Part shown: piece after piece, positions 8,578-18,718 of the stretch | How positions within the stretch are numbered: position 1 is the stretch's first letter | How the letters are laid out: each line of letters begins with the position of its first letter | Source: Prauserella endophytica | Lineage (GTDB): Bacteria; Actinomycetota; Actinomycetes; Mycobacteriales; Pseudonocardiaceae | Direction of reading: 5' to 3' | NCBI RefSeq assembly: GCF_005146945.1 | Contig: NZ_SWMS01000016.1 | Location: 1 to 51,080, forward strand | DNA length: 51,080 bases | Notes under the pieces: generated by a model | Told to the model about the DNA's origin: nothing | Database searches by the model: none | Seen by the model: only the letters and a program-made list of their open reading frames with translations | Position numbers and translations under genes: made by a program

Positions 8578-9513
8578 ATGGCACAGCTTCGTGAGCTCCG
8601 GTCGAAGATCCGGGCGACCAAGTCGATCGGCAAGATCACCAAGGCGATGGAGCTCATCGCCACCTCGCGCATCAGCAAGGCGCAGGCGCGTGTCGAGGCG
8701 TCCCGCCCGTACGCCGGCGAGATCACCAACGTGCTCTCGGCGCTGGCGGGCGCGGCGGCCAACCTCGACCACCCGCTGCTCGTCGAGCGTCCGAACCCCC
8801 GCAGGGTCGCGGTGCTCGTCGTGACGAGTGACAAGGGGCTGTGCGGCGGCTACAACGCCAACGCGCTGCGAGCCACCGAGGAGCTGCTGTCGCTCCTGCG
8901 TGAGCAGGGCAAGGACCCGCAGCTGTACGTCATCGGCGGCAAGGGCGTGAACTACTACCGGTTCCGTGGCCGCGAGATCGCGGGCAGCTGGACGGGGTTC
9001 TCGCAGCAGCCGAGGTACGAGAACGCCGCCGAGGTCGGCGAGGCACTGGTCAAGGCGTTCCTCGCGGGCGCGGACGACCAGGGCGACTCGCCGGGCGAGG
9101 ACGGCGTGCTCGGTGTCGACGAGCTGCACATCGTCTACACCGAGTTCCGCTCGATGCTCACCCAGACGCCGGTCGCCAAGCGCATGGCGCCGCTCGAGGT
9201 CGAGTACACCGATGAGCAGCCCGCCGAGGGCATTCTGCCCGCGTACGACTTCGAGCCCAGCGCCGAGACGCTGCTCGGCGCGCTGCTGCCGAAGTACATC
9301 AACACGCGGATCTTCGCGGCGTTGCTGGAGTCGGCGGCCTCCGAGCTCGCGGCGCAGCGCAACGCCATGAAGTCGGCGTCGGACAACGCCAGCGAACTCG
9401 TGGAGACCTACACCCGGCTGGCGAACCAGGCCCGCCAGGCCCAGATCACCCAGGAGATCAGCGAAATCGTCGGTGGAGCTGATGCGCTCGCCGCTGTAGG
9501 AAGTGATGACTGA
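8578..9513 (+). CDS. atpG: F1Fo ATP synthase subunit gamma
   Basis: A protein of 311 residues, the rotating central shaft. The N-terminus ([20 protein letters not shown]) and the C-terminal coiled coil with [15 protein letters not shown] and [19 protein letters not shown] are the gamma signatures. A middle insertion near residues 164-180 ([14 protein letters not shown]) is of the kind seen in actinobacterial gamma, where an extra loop is thought to affect coupling. The ATG has GGAGG immediately upstream. The stop is three bases before the atpD start. Confidence 0.96.
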   Translation: MAQLRELRSKIRATKSIGKITKAMELIATSRISKAQARVEASRPYAGEITNVLSALAGAAANLDHPLLVERPNPRRVAVLVVTSDKGLCGGYNANALRATEELLSLLREQGKDPQLYVIGGKGVNYYRFRGREIAGSWTGFSQQPRYENAAEVGEALVKAFLAGADDQGDSPGEDGVLGVDELHIVYTEFRSMLTQTPVAKRMAPLEVEYTDEQPAEGILPAYDFEPSAETLLGALLPKYINTRIFAALLESAASELAAQRNAMKSASDNASELVETYTRLANQARQAQITQEISEIVGGADALAAVGSDD

Positions 9514-10941
<1,428 letters not shown>

Positions 10942-10950
10942 CTCCTGGTG

Positions 10951-10990
10951 AGCGACGGGGCCGGTCCATTGTGGATGTGGCCCCGTCGTT
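10951..10990 (+). terminator. Hairpin between atpD and atpC
   Basis: Bases 10951-10962 pair with 10979-10990 (12 bp with one G-U, 16-base loop, GC-rich core ACGGGGCC). No U-run follows. Downstream are TTGACT (11006-11011) and TACACT (11026-11031), which look like -35 and -10 hexamers, but the 14-base spacing is short. The arrangement could partly terminate or stabilise the operon transcript and give atpC a separate supply. The stem is seen directly; the role is inferred. Confidence 0.55.
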
Positions 10991-11061
10991 CGCTTACTCA
11001 CACCCTTGACTGACGGCGCGCCTATTACACTGGTGGGACGCGCGATTCGAAGGAGACCTAC

Positions 11062-11427
11062 GTGGCTGAGATGTCCGTCGAGCTGGTGGCCGTCGAGCGT
11101 CGTCTGTGGTCCGGTACCGCCTCGTTCGTCGTCGCGCAGACGACCGAGGGCGAGATCGGTGTCATGCCCGGCCACGAGCCGGTGCTCGGCCAGCTGGTCG
11201 AGGGCGGCATCGTGAAGGTGACGACCACCGACGGTGACACGATCACGGCCGCGGTGCACGGCGGCTTCCTGTCGATCACGCACGAGTCCGTGAGCGTTCT
11301 CGCGGAGTCAGCCGAGCTCGGCGAGGAGATCGACATCGAGGCGGCCAAGCAGGCGCTCGGCGCCGAGGACGAGGCCGAGAGGGCCAGAGCGGCCGCGAGG
11401 CTCCGGGCGGCAGGCCAGTCGGCCTAA
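11062..11427 (+). CDS. atpC: F1Fo ATP synthase subunit epsilon
   Basis: A protein of 121 residues that sits at the base of the central stalk. The N-terminal beta sandwich is recognisable ([29 protein letters not shown]), with the C-terminal helices reduced to one short Ala/Glu/Arg-rich stretch, as in mycobacteria. The shortened C-terminus means the inhibitory helix found in E. coli epsilon is largely missing. GTG start with AAGGAG nearby. A DUF2550 gene follows 25 bp later. Confidence 0.95.
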   Translation: MAEMSVELVAVERRLWSGTASFVVAQTTEGEIGVMPGHEPVLGQLVEGGIVKVTTTDGDTITAAVHGGFLSITHESVSVLAESAELGEEIDIEAAKQALGAEDEAERARAAARLRAAGQSA

Positions 11428-11452
11428 CGGCGACGACGAGCGGGAGCCGGCC

Positions 11453-11884
11453 ATGGACATCGCCCTTGTGGTCCTCGCCCTCCTGCTCGTGCTGCTCGCC
11501 GTCGCCGTTATCTACGCGTGGCGCTGGGTGCGCATGCGCCGCCACGGCGGCGTGAGCGTTGCGCTGCGCTGGCAACCGGACAGGGAACGCTCGGGCTGGC
11601 ACCTCGGCATCGGCCGGTACCAGGGCGAGGAGTTCGTCTGGTATCGCGTGTGGAGCCTGCGGATCGCCCCCGACCGTGTCTTCCGCCGCGACAACCTCGA
11701 GATCGCCGACCGGCGCGAGCCCATCGGCACCGAGTCCTACGCCGTGCCGGCGGGCTCGACCGTGTTGCGCTGCGAGTCCGACGAGCAAGAGCCCATCGAG
11801 ATCGCGATGGGTCCCGGCGCGCTGACGGGCTTCCTCTCCTGGCTCGAATCGGCCCCTCCGGGCCGCCGAATCCCGCGTAGCTGA
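11453..11884 (+). CDS. DUF2550 family membrane-anchored protein
   Basis: A protein of 143 residues with one N-terminal membrane helix (about 3-22) and a soluble domain containing GWHLGIGRYQGEEFVWYRVW and paired arginines. DUF2550 proteins are found almost only in actinobacteria, directly after atpC (Rv1312 in Mycobacterium tuberculosis holds this place). The function is unknown; its constant position suggests a link to the ATP synthase or the envelope. The gene is convergent with the adenosyltransferase gene across a 23-bp palindrome. Confidence 0.85.
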   Translation: MDIALVVLALLLVLLAVAVIYAWRWVRMRRHGGVSVALRWQPDRERSGWHLGIGRYQGEEFVWYRVWSLRIAPDRVFRRDNLEIADRREPIGTESYAVPAGSTVLRCESDEQEPIEIAMGPGALTGFLSWLESAPPGRRIPRS

Positions 11885-11905
11885 TCCGCCTGTACGACCT
11901 AGCGG

Positions 11906-11956
11906 CCCCCAAGGCCACCTTTGTTGCGTTGAGCGCAACAAAGGTGGCCTTGGGGG
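11906..11956. terminator. Perfect 23-bp stem palindrome (copy 2) between convergent genes
   Basis: Bases 11906-11928 are the exact reverse complement of 11934-11956, with a five-base TTGAG loop. The arms read CCCCCAAGGCCACC and onward to TTGTTGCG. It lies between the ends of the DUF2550 gene (plus strand) and the adenosyltransferase gene (minus strand), where a bidirectional terminator is expected. The AAGGCCACCTT core is shared with the elements near 324 and 25002, so it may belong to a dispersed repeat family that serves as a terminator. Confidence 0.85.
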
Positions 11957-11964
11957 ACGGCGGG

Positions 11965-12540
11965 TCAGGTTCGGTCGCCGCCGGGCTTCCAGAGGACGTC
12001 GCCGTCCGGGTTCGCCAGGCGGGCCAGTATGAACAGCAGGTCCGAGAGGCGGTTGAGGTACTTCACCGCCAGCGGGTTGGTCCGCTCCTGATCGGCCTCC
12101 ACCAGTGCCCAGCCCGAACGTTCCGCACGGCGCGCGACCGTGCGCGCCTGGTGCAGCAGCGCGGCCCCCGCCGTGCCGCCCGGCAGGATGAACGACGTCA
12201 GCTTTCCCAGCTGTTCGTTGAACTCGTCACACCAGCCCTCCAGCCGCTCCACGTACGCCTCCGTGATGCGCAGGGGCGGGTACTCCGGGTCCGGCACGAT
12301 CGGCGCGCACAGGTCCGCTCCGACGTCGAACAGGTCGTTCTGCACGGAGCGCAGCACGTCCGCCACCTCCTCGGTGAGACCACCGAGCGCGATCGCGACG
12401 CCGACCACCGAGTTCGTCTCGTCCACGTCGGCGTAGGCGCCGAGCCGTGGGTCCGTTTTGGGCACTCGGGAGCCGTCACCGAGCGCGGTCGTGCCGGTGT
12501 CGCCGACCTTGGTGTACACGCGATTGATCCGAACGGGCAT
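11965..12540 (-). CDS. Cob(I)alamin adenosyltransferase, PduO type
   Basis: A protein of 191 residues that transfers adenosyl from ATP to cob(I)alamin, making adenosylcobalamin. N-terminal KVGDTGTTALGDGSRVPK is the ATP-binding signature of the PduO/MMAB family, followed by DVDETNS and the helical bundle with the RRAERSGWALVE-type C-terminal motif. On the minus strand TAGACT lies six bases before the ATG with no ribosome site, so the mRNA may be leaderless. The same gene precedes murA in mycobacteria (Rv1314c). It would supply the cofactor of the mutase at 15600-17624. Confidence 0.93.
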   Translation of the reverse strand: MPVRINRVYTKVGDTGTTALGDGSRVPKTDPRLGAYADVDETNSVVGVAIALGGLTEEVADVLRSVQNDLFDVGADLCAPIVPDPEYPPLRITEAYVERLEGWCDEFNEQLGKLTSFILPGGTAGAALLHQARTVARRAERSGWALVEADQERTNPLAVKYLNRLSDLLFILARLANPDGDVLWKPGGDRT

Positions 12541-12694
12541 GCCCGGAGTCTAGGCGGGATTTCCCTTACCTGGGATGGGACTCATCGCCGCCGCCTGCCG
12601 AGACGTTTCAGCTCGGGCCGGAATTGTGATGGCGCTCAACGGTTGGTGTGCCCCTGCGCGAGTCCGCCGGACCCGGCGGGCATTATTGGCGTCC

Positions 12695-13969
12695 ATGAGC
12701 GAGCACTTCGACGTGCATGGCGGCGCGCGGTTGGTCGGCGAGGTCGAGGTCGTCGGCGCCAAGAACAGCGTGCTCAAGCTGATGGCGGCGGCACTGCTCG
12801 CCGAGGGCACGACAACCATCACCAACTGCCCGCAGATCCTGGACGTCCCGCTGATGGCCGACGTGCTGCGCAGTGTCGGCTGCGAGGTCAAACTCGACGG
12901 TGACACCGCGCACATCACGACGCCCTCCGAGCTTTCGCACCGCGCGGACTCGCCCGCCATGGGCAAGCTGCGGGCCTCGGTCTGCGTGCTCGGCCCGCTC
13001 GTCGGCAGGCTCAAGAAGGCCGTCGTCGCTCTGCCGGGCGGCGACGCCATCGGTTCCCGGCCGCTGGACATGCACCAGAACGGCCTGCGCAAGCTCGGCG
13101 CCACCAGCACCATCGAGCACGGCTGCGTGGTCGCCGAGGCCGACGGCCTGCACGGGGCCCAGATCTGGCTGGACTTCCCGAGCGTCGGCGCCACCGAGAA
13201 CATCCTCATGGCCGCCGTGCTCGCCGAAGGCACCACGGTGATCGACAACGCCGCGCGCGAGCCGGAGATCGTCGACATCTGCACGATGCTCACCGAGATG
13301 GGCGCGAAGATCGAGGGCGCGGGCACGTCCACGCTGACCGTCCAGGGTGTCGAGTCGCTGCACCCCACCGAGCACCGCGTGATCGGCGACCGCATCGTCG
13401 GCGCGACGTGGGCCTTCGCGGCCGCGATGACCCGGGGTGACCTGACGGTGACCGGGGTGAACCCCCACCACCTGGAGCTGGTGCTGGAGAAGCTGCGGCT
13501 CGCCGGCGCCGACGTCACGACGTTCGACGGCAAGGGTTTCCGCATCGTGCAGCCCGAGCGGCCCCGCTCGGTGGACTTCGTCACCCTGCCGTACCCGGGC
13601 TTCGCGACGGACCTCCAGCCGTTCGCGGTGGCGCTGTCGTCGGTGTCCGAGGGCACGTCGATGATCACGGAGAACGTCTACGAGGCGAGGTTCCGGTTCA
13701 TCGAGGAGATGGTGCGGCTGGGCGCGGACGCGCGCACCGACGGCCACCACGCGGTGGTCAGGGGCGTCGAGAAGCTCTCGAGCGCCCCGGTCTGGGCCTC
13801 CGACATCAGGGCGGGCGCCGGGCTCGTGCTGGCCGGCCTGTGCGCCGACGGCGTCACCGAGGTCTGGGACGTCTTCCACATCGACCGCGGTTACCCGCAC
13901 TTCGTGGAGAACCTGAACCGGCTCGGGGCGCGCATCGAGCGCGTCGCCACCGAGCCGGAACGGGCCTGA
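12695..13969 (+). CDS. murA: UDP-N-acetylglucosamine 1-carboxyvinyltransferase, Asp-type
   Basis: A protein of 424 residues. MurA adds enolpyruvate from PEP to UDP-GlcNAc, the first committed step of peptidoglycan synthesis. The fold is two inverse alpha/beta barrels; [11 protein letters not shown] near the N-terminus contains the catalytic lysine. The loop that holds Cys115 in E. coli reads [11 protein letters not shown], with aspartate at residue 117. This is the mycobacterial variant, which cannot be alkylated by fosfomycin. The ATG at 12695 matches the family start; in-frame starts further upstream would add 40 unlikely residues. The stop is four bases from the end of the convergent protease gene. 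Confidence 0.95.
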   Translation: MSEHFDVHGGARLVGEVEVVGAKNSVLKLMAAALLAEGTTTITNCPQILDVPLMADVLRSVGCEVKLDGDTAHITTPSELSHRADSPAMGKLRASVCVLGPLVGRLKKAVVALPGGDAIGSRPLDMHQNGLRKLGATSTIEHGCVVAEADGLHGAQIWLDFPSVGATENILMAAVLAEGTTVIDNAAREPEIVDICTMLTEMGAKIEGAGTSTLTVQGVESLHPTEHRVIGDRIVGATWAFAAAMTRGDLTVTGVNPHHLELVLEKLRLAGADVTTFDGKGFRIVQPERPRSVDFVTLPYPGFATDLQPFAVALSSVSEGTSMITENVYEARFRFIEEMVRLGADARTDGHHAVVRGVEKLSSAPVWASDIRAGAGLVLAGLCADGVTEVWDVFHIDRGYPHFVENLNRLGARIERVATEPERA

Positions 13970-13973
13970 GCGG

Positions 13974-14726
13974 TTACGGCAGCGCCACGAACGGGGCGAG
14001 GAACGCCCGCGCGGTGGGTGCGTCGAGCCGGTAGGTGACGTTCGTGGCGTAGCACGGCGCGTCGCCGGTGATCGTGGTGGACACCAGCACCCGCTCGCCG
14101 CCGATCAGCGCGAAGTTGGGTCCGCCCGAGTCGCCGTAGCAGGCGCCGCCGTTGCCCTGCGGCGCCGTCATGGCGAGCCGGACCCAGGTCTTGTTGAGCG
14201 CGTCGAACGACTCCGGTGCCTTCATCCGCACCCCGCCGCCCGGGTGGGTGTGCCCGCCCGGCCCTCGCCGTGCCTCCTGCGTGCCGTAGCCGGCAACCAC
14301 GAACTCCGTGTCGTCGAGCCCCCGAGGGCCCAGCCGGTCGAGCTGGCCCTCCTCCGGCAGCGTGGCCGGTGTGAACTCCCAGCGAGCGGCCACCCCGGCG
14401 GCAGGCAACTCCACCACGGCGATGTCGTGCGAGTCGGCCGAGTTGCCGGGGTAGCCGGGCTCGCTGTGGGCGACGCCCTCGACGCCGACCGCGTCCGCGA
14501 TGGCCGCCGGGTCGCCGGGGAACCGCTCGGCCGCGGCGTCGAGGCCGCCCTGCACGTCCTGGTCGAGCGACACGTGGAAGCGCGCGCCCCCGGGCCAGCC
14601 GGTGGTGCAGTGGGCGGCGGTGAGGAACGTGTCGGCGTCGACCATCGTGCCGGAGCACACCCAGTCGAACCGTTCGGGCGTCGCGGGATCACCGTCGTCG
14701 TCCCACGTCACCACGAGCGCGCCCAC
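13974..14726 (-). CDS. Trypsin-like serine protease (S1), probably secreted
   Basis: At least 250 residues. The catalytic triad is visible: TAAHC (His), SADSHDIAVVEL (Asp) and GDSGGP (Ser), with paired cysteines as in S1 proteases. The first in-frame ATG/GTG/TTG is the GTG at 14726, which begins inside the mature domain. Upstream codons stay open and read like a signal peptide end (RRTALVTAATAAPAINSYNA), but with no normal start; a CTG at 14796-14798 lies within it. Either an unusual start is used or the start codon has been lost. The gene follows the LysE gene on the same strand. Confidence 0.8.
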   Translation of the reverse strand: MGALVVTWDDDGDPATPERFDWVCSGTMVDADTFLTAAHCTTGWPGGARFHVSLDQDVQGGLDAAAERFPGDPAAIADAVGVEGVAHSEPGYPGNSADSHDIAVVELPAAGVAARWEFTPATLPEEGQLDRLGPRGLDDTEFVVAGYGTQEARRGPGGHTHPGGGVRMKAPESFDALNKTWVRLAMTAPQGNGGACYGDSGGPNFALIGGERVLVSTTITGDAPCYATNVTYRLDAPTARAFLAPFVALP

Positions 14727-14815
14727 CTCGGTGCGCTCGGGAGCTGGGGTGGCGTTGTAGGAGTTGATGGCGGGTGCGGCGGTGGCCGCCGTAACCAGTG
14801 CCGTTCGTCTGGTCC

Positions 14816-15439
14816 CTAACCCTCGGCGGCCAGCGCGGCGCCGAAGCCGAACAGGGTGGTGCCCGTGACGGCGTCAAGCGCCCTGCGCACCCGGCGCCGC
14901 GACAGCCAGCCCCGCACCCGGTTGACGAACAGCAGCAGGAGCAACAGCCACAGCCCGCCCAGCACGGCGACGGTGTAGGCGAGCAGCAGCGCGTCGAACG
15001 GCGTGCTGTGCACGGGGTCGAGGAACTGCGGCAGCACCGACAGGTACAGCGCGAGCACCTTGGGGTTAGTGACGTTCGAGAGGAAGCCCTCGCGGAAGCG
15101 GCGGAACCCGCTCGAACGCGAGCCCAGCTCGTCCAGCGAGCCGTAGTCGCCGCGCCAGGCGGCCCGGAACGCCTGGACACCGAGGTAGCAGAGGTAGGCG
15201 ACCCCGAGCCAGCGCACGGTGTGGAACACCGGCTGCGACTGCACGATGACGGCTCCGAGGCCGAACGCCACGGCCGTGCCCTGAAGCAGGTTGCCGACGG
15301 CGATGCCGGACGCAGCCAGCAGCCCGCCGCGGAACCCGCCCGCGAACGAGTTCTTGAGCGTCACGACCGTGTCGGGCCCGGGGGCCAGCACCACGACGAT
15401 CACGAAGACCAGATAGCTGGCGTACGAACTCCATGTCAC
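14816..15439 (-). CDS. LysE/RhtB-family amino acid exporter
   Basis: A protein of 207 residues with about six membrane helices. The N-terminal APGPDTVVTLKNS is the family signature, and SNVTNPKVLALYLSVLPQF is the second conserved block. Members export amino acids or their derivatives across the cell membrane; the substrate cannot be told. The GTG at 15439 is chosen because it gives the standard N-terminus; an in-frame start at 15595 would add 52 unlikely residues overlapping the opposite gene's leader. Its end lies close to the protease reading frame. Confidence 0.87.
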   Translation of the reverse strand: MTWSSYASYLVFVIVVVLAPGPDTVVTLKNSFAGGFRGGLLAASGIAVGNLLQGTAVAFGLGAVIVQSQPVFHTVRWLGVAYLCYLGVQAFRAAWRGDYGSLDELGSRSSGFRRFREGFLSNVTNPKVLALYLSVLPQFLDPVHSTPFDALLLAYTVAVLGGLWLLLLLLFVNRVRGWLSRRRVRRALDAVTGTTLFGFGAALAAEG

Positions 15440-15599
15440 GTATGCCCACACTATCGGCACCTCCGGGGTGGAGGCTCGCGGTTTTCGGTCACAGCGGCCG
15501 GCGCAACACAACCCCGCTCGACGTGGTGCGTTACACGTCGCGGGGGTGGTTACCCCCAAGTACGCTGAACCATCAGCTGTCCCGAGGAGGTGCATCGGC

Positions 15600-17624
15600 G
15601 TGCCGTACCCGACCGACCGCGAGCGTGACCGGCCGTGGGTGATGCGGACGTACGCGGGTCATTCCTCGGCCGCCGCCTCCAACGACCTGTACCGGCGCAA
15701 CCTCGCCAAGGGGCAGACCGGCCTCTCCGTCGCTTTCGACCTGCCGACGCAGACCGGTTACGACGCCGACCACAAGCTCTCCAGGGGCGAGGTCGGCAAG
15801 GTCGGCGTGCCCGTGGCCCACATCGGCGACATGCGCAGGCTCTTCGACGGCATCCCGCTCGCCGAGGCCAACACGTCGATGACGATCAACGCGCCCGCGA
15901 TGTGGCTGCTCGCGTTGTACGTCACCGTGGCGCAGGAGCAGGCCGAGGCCGAGGGCCACGACCCCACGGAGGTGCTGGCGGAGCTCACGGGCACGACGCA
16001 GAACGACGTGATCAAGGAGTACCTCTCCCGCGGCACCTACATCTTCCCGCCGGGGCCGAGCCTGCGGCTGACCACCGACGTGATCGCGTGGACCGTGAAC
16101 AACGTCCCGAAGTGGAACCCGATCAACATCTGCAGCTACCACCTGCAGGAGGCGGGCGCGACGCCGACGCAGGAGGTGGCCTACGCGCTCAGCACCGCGA
16201 TCGCCGTGCTCGACGCCGTACGCGACTCCGGCCAGGTCGGCCAGGAGGACATGGCCAAGGTCGTCGGCCGCATCTCGTTCTTCGTCAACGCGGGCGTACG
16301 GTTCGTCGAGGAGATGTGCAAGATGCGCGCGTTCGCCGCGCTGTGGGACGAGCTGACGCGCGAGCGCTACGGCGTCACCGACGCGAAGGCCCGCCGCCTT
16401 CGCTACGGCGTGCAGGTCAACTCGCTCGGGCTCACCGAGGCCCAGCCGGAGAACAACGTCCAGCGCATCGTGCTGGAGATGCTCGCGGTGTCGCTCTCGC
16501 GCGGCGCGCGGGCGCGGGCGATCCAGCTGCCGGCGTGGAACGAGGCGCTCGGGCTGCCCCGGCCGTGGGACCAGCAGTGGGCGCTGCGCATGCAGCAGGT
16601 GCTCGCGTTCGAGACGGACCTGCTGGAGTACGAGGACATCTTCGACGGCTCGCACGTCATCGAGTCCAAAGTGGAGGAGATCGTCGCCGGTGCGCGCGAG
16701 GAGATCGCGCGGGTGCAGGACATGGGCGGCGCGGTGGCGGCCGTCGAGAGCGGATACCTCAAGTCGCAGCTCGTGTCCTCGCTCGTCGAGTACCGGCGCA
16801 AGATCGAGTCGGGCGAGCGTGTGCTCGTCGGCGTCAACCGGTTCGAGACCACCGAGCCGAGCCCGTTGCAGGCCGAGGGCGCCAAAGCGGTCGAGACCGC
16901 CGACCCCGTGGCCGAGAAGCAGGCCATCGCCGCGCTCGAACGCTGGCGGGAGACCCGCGACGACGAGGCCGTGCGGGTGGCACTGGAGACGTTGAAGGAG
17001 CAGGCGGGCACCACCGCCAACCTGTTCCAGGCGTCCCTCGCGTGCGCGCGGGCCGGGGTGACCACCGGTGAGTGGGCGGGCGCACTACGTGAGGTCTTCG
17101 GCGAGTACCGGGCACCCACCGGGGTGTCGGCCGCGTCCTCGCCCGGCGAGGGTGCCGAGGAGATCGCCGGCGTGGCGGCGAGCGTGCGCGCGACGAGCGA
17201 GGAGCTGGGCGAGCGACTGCGCATCCTCGTCGGCAAGCCGGGTCTCGACGGGCATTCCAACGGCGCCGAGCAGGTGGCCGTGCGCGCCCGCGACACCGGG
17301 TTCGAGGTGGTCTACCAGGGCATCCGGCTCACGCCGGAGCAGATCGTCGCCGCGGCGGTGCAGGAGGGCGTCCACGTCGTCGGGCTCTCGGTGCTGTCGG
17401 GCTCACACCTGGAGGTGGTGCCCGAGGTCGTCGACGGGCTGCGGGCGGCGGGTGCCGGGGACATCCCGGTGGTCGTCGGCGGCATCATCCCGGCCGACGA
17501 CGCCGCCCTGCTGCGGGAGCGCGGCATCGCCCGGGTGTTCACACCCAAGGATTACTCGCTGACCGAGATCATGGCCGAAATCGTGACGGTGATCAGGCAC
17601 GCTCGCGGTCTGCCGGACGAATGA
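15600..17624 (+). CDS. meaA: Ethylmalonyl-CoA mutase-like B12 enzyme (MeaA family)
   Basis: A protein of 674 residues with the substrate barrel (about 1-500) and the B12 domain (about 540-670) in one chain. The N-terminus RDRPWVMRTYAGHSSAAASN and GQTGLSVAFDLPTQTGYD are close to Streptomyces MeaA. The cobalamin motif is GLDGHSNG with D550 and H552. MeaA-type enzymes convert ethylmalonyl-CoA to methylsuccinyl-CoA in the ethylmalonyl-CoA pathway; a methylmalonyl or isobutyryl-CoA specificity is less likely from the single-chain form. The GTG at 15600 has GAGGAGG nine bases upstream. The cofactor-making enzyme is encoded at 11965-12540. Confidence 0.87.
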   Translation: MPYPTDRERDRPWVMRTYAGHSSAAASNDLYRRNLAKGQTGLSVAFDLPTQTGYDADHKLSRGEVGKVGVPVAHIGDMRRLFDGIPLAEANTSMTINAPAMWLLALYVTVAQEQAEAEGHDPTEVLAELTGTTQNDVIKEYLSRGTYIFPPGPSLRLTTDVIAWTVNNVPKWNPINICSYHLQEAGATPTQEVAYALSTAIAVLDAVRDSGQVGQEDMAKVVGRISFFVNAGVRFVEEMCKMRAFAALWDELTRERYGVTDAKARRLRYGVQVNSLGLTEAQPENNVQRIVLEMLAVSLSRGARARAIQLPAWNEALGLPRPWDQQWALRMQQVLAFETDLLEYEDIFDGSHVIESKVEEIVAGAREEIARVQDMGGAVAAVESGYLKSQLVSSLVEYRRKIESGERVLVGVNRFETTEPSPLQAEGAKAVETADPVAEKQAIAALERWRETRDDEAVRVALETLKEQAGTTANLFQASLACARAGVTTGEWAGALREVFGEYRAPTGVSAASSPGEGAEEIAGVAASVRATSEELGERLRILVGKPGLDGHSNGAEQVAVRARDTGFEVVYQGIRLTPEQIVAAAVQEGVHVVGLSVLSGSHLEVVPEVVDGLRAAGAGDIPVVVGGIIPADDAALLRERGIARVFTPKDYSLTEIMAEIVTVIRHARGLPDE

Positions 17625-17700
17625 CTCCGCCGATCCGGTCAGGGGCCGAATCTCATGATCTCGTTATGGTAACAGCCTGTGGTCAGAGTTTTGCGATCCT

Positions 17701-17729
17701 TTGACCAGGCCGGGCGGCGCACCTACTTT
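17701..17729 (+). promoter_or_regulatory. Sigma70-like promoter of the first ehu operon
   Basis: TTGACC (17701-17706) and TACTTT (17724-17729) are separated by 17 bases, the optimum for the housekeeping sigma factor. Transcription would begin near 17736, about 77 bases before the ehuB start. The rest of the 188-bp gap holds only the inverted repeat at 17777-17796. Read directly from the sequence; activity is inferred. Confidence 0.6.
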
Positions 17730-17776
17730 CGGTGACTACGCCCCTGTGCGCGAGCACGTACCGGGCTTCGCATAGG

Positions 17777-17796
17777 GATTGACGACGAGGTCAATC
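17777..17796. promoter_or_regulatory. Inverted repeat GATTGAC-N6-GTCAATC in the ehu leader
   Basis: A perfect 7-bp inverted repeat separated by six bases, just upstream of the ribosome site (GAGG, 17802-17805) of the first ehuB gene. It could be an operator for a dimeric regulator or a leader hairpin. No comparable repeat occurs in the same place before the second ehu operon. Confidence 0.45.
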
Positions 17797-17812
17797 GAAA
17801 TGAGGTGCCGTC

Positions 17813-18706
17813 ATGGCGCACAGCGAGTGGACCCGCAGAGAGTTCTTCAGGCGTTCGGCGGTCATCGGAGCGGCGGCGATCGGGGGGCCGACCTTGTTGT
17901 CCGCCTGCGCGGGCACCGGCGACGGCGACACGCTCCAGAGCGCGCGTGACTCCGGCATGATCCGTATCGGCATCGCAAACGAGCAGCCCTACGGCTTCGC
18001 CGACGCCTCGGGCAAGGTAACCGGTGAGGCGCCGGAAGTGGCCCGAGCCGTCTTCAACGCCATGGGCATCCGCAACGTGCAGAACAGCGTGGTCACCTTC
18101 GACCAGCTGATCCCCGCGTTGAACGCCCGGCAGTACGACGTGGTGTCGGCGGGCATGTTCATCACACCGGAGCGGTGCAACGCCGCGTTGTTCTCCACAC
18201 CGGACTACACCGCGCTCGCCGCACTGCTCGTCCCGAGGGGAAATCCCCAGCAGGTCAAGAATTTCGAGGACCTCGCACAGAAGAACGTGAAGGTCGCGGT
18301 GCTCTCCGGTGCGGTCGAGAAGGGCTACGCGACCGCGGCGGGCGTGTCCGAGGACAACATCACGACGCTCGACACGCAGGACAGCATGCTCCGCTCCGTG
18401 ATCGACGACCGCGTGTACTGCGCCGCGCTGACCGACATCTCACTGAAGTGGCTGGTCAAGCAGAACCCCGACGCGCCCGTCGAGGTCACCGAGAGCTTCC
18501 AGCCCGAGGAGGACGGCAAGCCGGTGATCTCCGCGGGCGGCTTCGTCTTCCGGCAGGGCGACGAGTCACTCCGCGACGCGTTCAACGAGCAGCTGAAGAA
18601 GCTGCACGACAGTGGCGAGTGGGTTCGCATCGTGGAGCCGTTCGGCTTCGGTGAGGTGAACCTGCCCAAGCCCGACGTCACCACCGAAAGTCTCTGCGGC
18701 GCGTAA
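17813..18706 (+). CDS. ehuB: Ectoine/hydroxyectoine ABC transporter, substrate-binding lipoprotein (copy 1)
   Basis: A protein of 297 residues. The N-terminus has a twin-arginine-like RREFFRR followed by a hydrophobic stretch and the lipobox LSAC, so it is an exported lipoprotein held on the outer membrane face. The EhuB-type core includes IANEQPYGF and SAGMFITPERC. Counting the conserved glutamate of NEQPYG as 21, the pocket positions read Y24, F60, F80 and R85. It would bind ectoine or hydroxyectoine for uptake as osmolyte or nutrient. First gene of a four-gene operon, 12 bp before the permease gene. Confidence 0.87.
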   Translation: MAHSEWTRREFFRRSAVIGAAAIGGPTLLSACAGTGDGDTLQSARDSGMIRIGIANEQPYGFADASGKVTGEAPEVARAVFNAMGIRNVQNSVVTFDQLIPALNARQYDVVSAGMFITPERCNAALFSTPDYTALAALLVPRGNPQQVKNFEDLAQKNVKVAVLSGAVEKGYATAAGVSEDNITTLDTQDSMLRSVIDDRVYCAALTDISLKWLVKQNPDAPVEVTESFQPEEDGKPVISAGGFVFRQGDESLRDAFNEQLKKLHDSGEWVRIVEPFGFGEVNLPKPDVTTESLCGA

Positions 18707-18718
18707 TCGGGAGGCGCC

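Noticed and set aside
17625-17812. Riboswitch before the first ehu operon
   Set aside because: Only a 7-bp inverted repeat and a promoter are seen; no conserved riboswitch core could be recognised.
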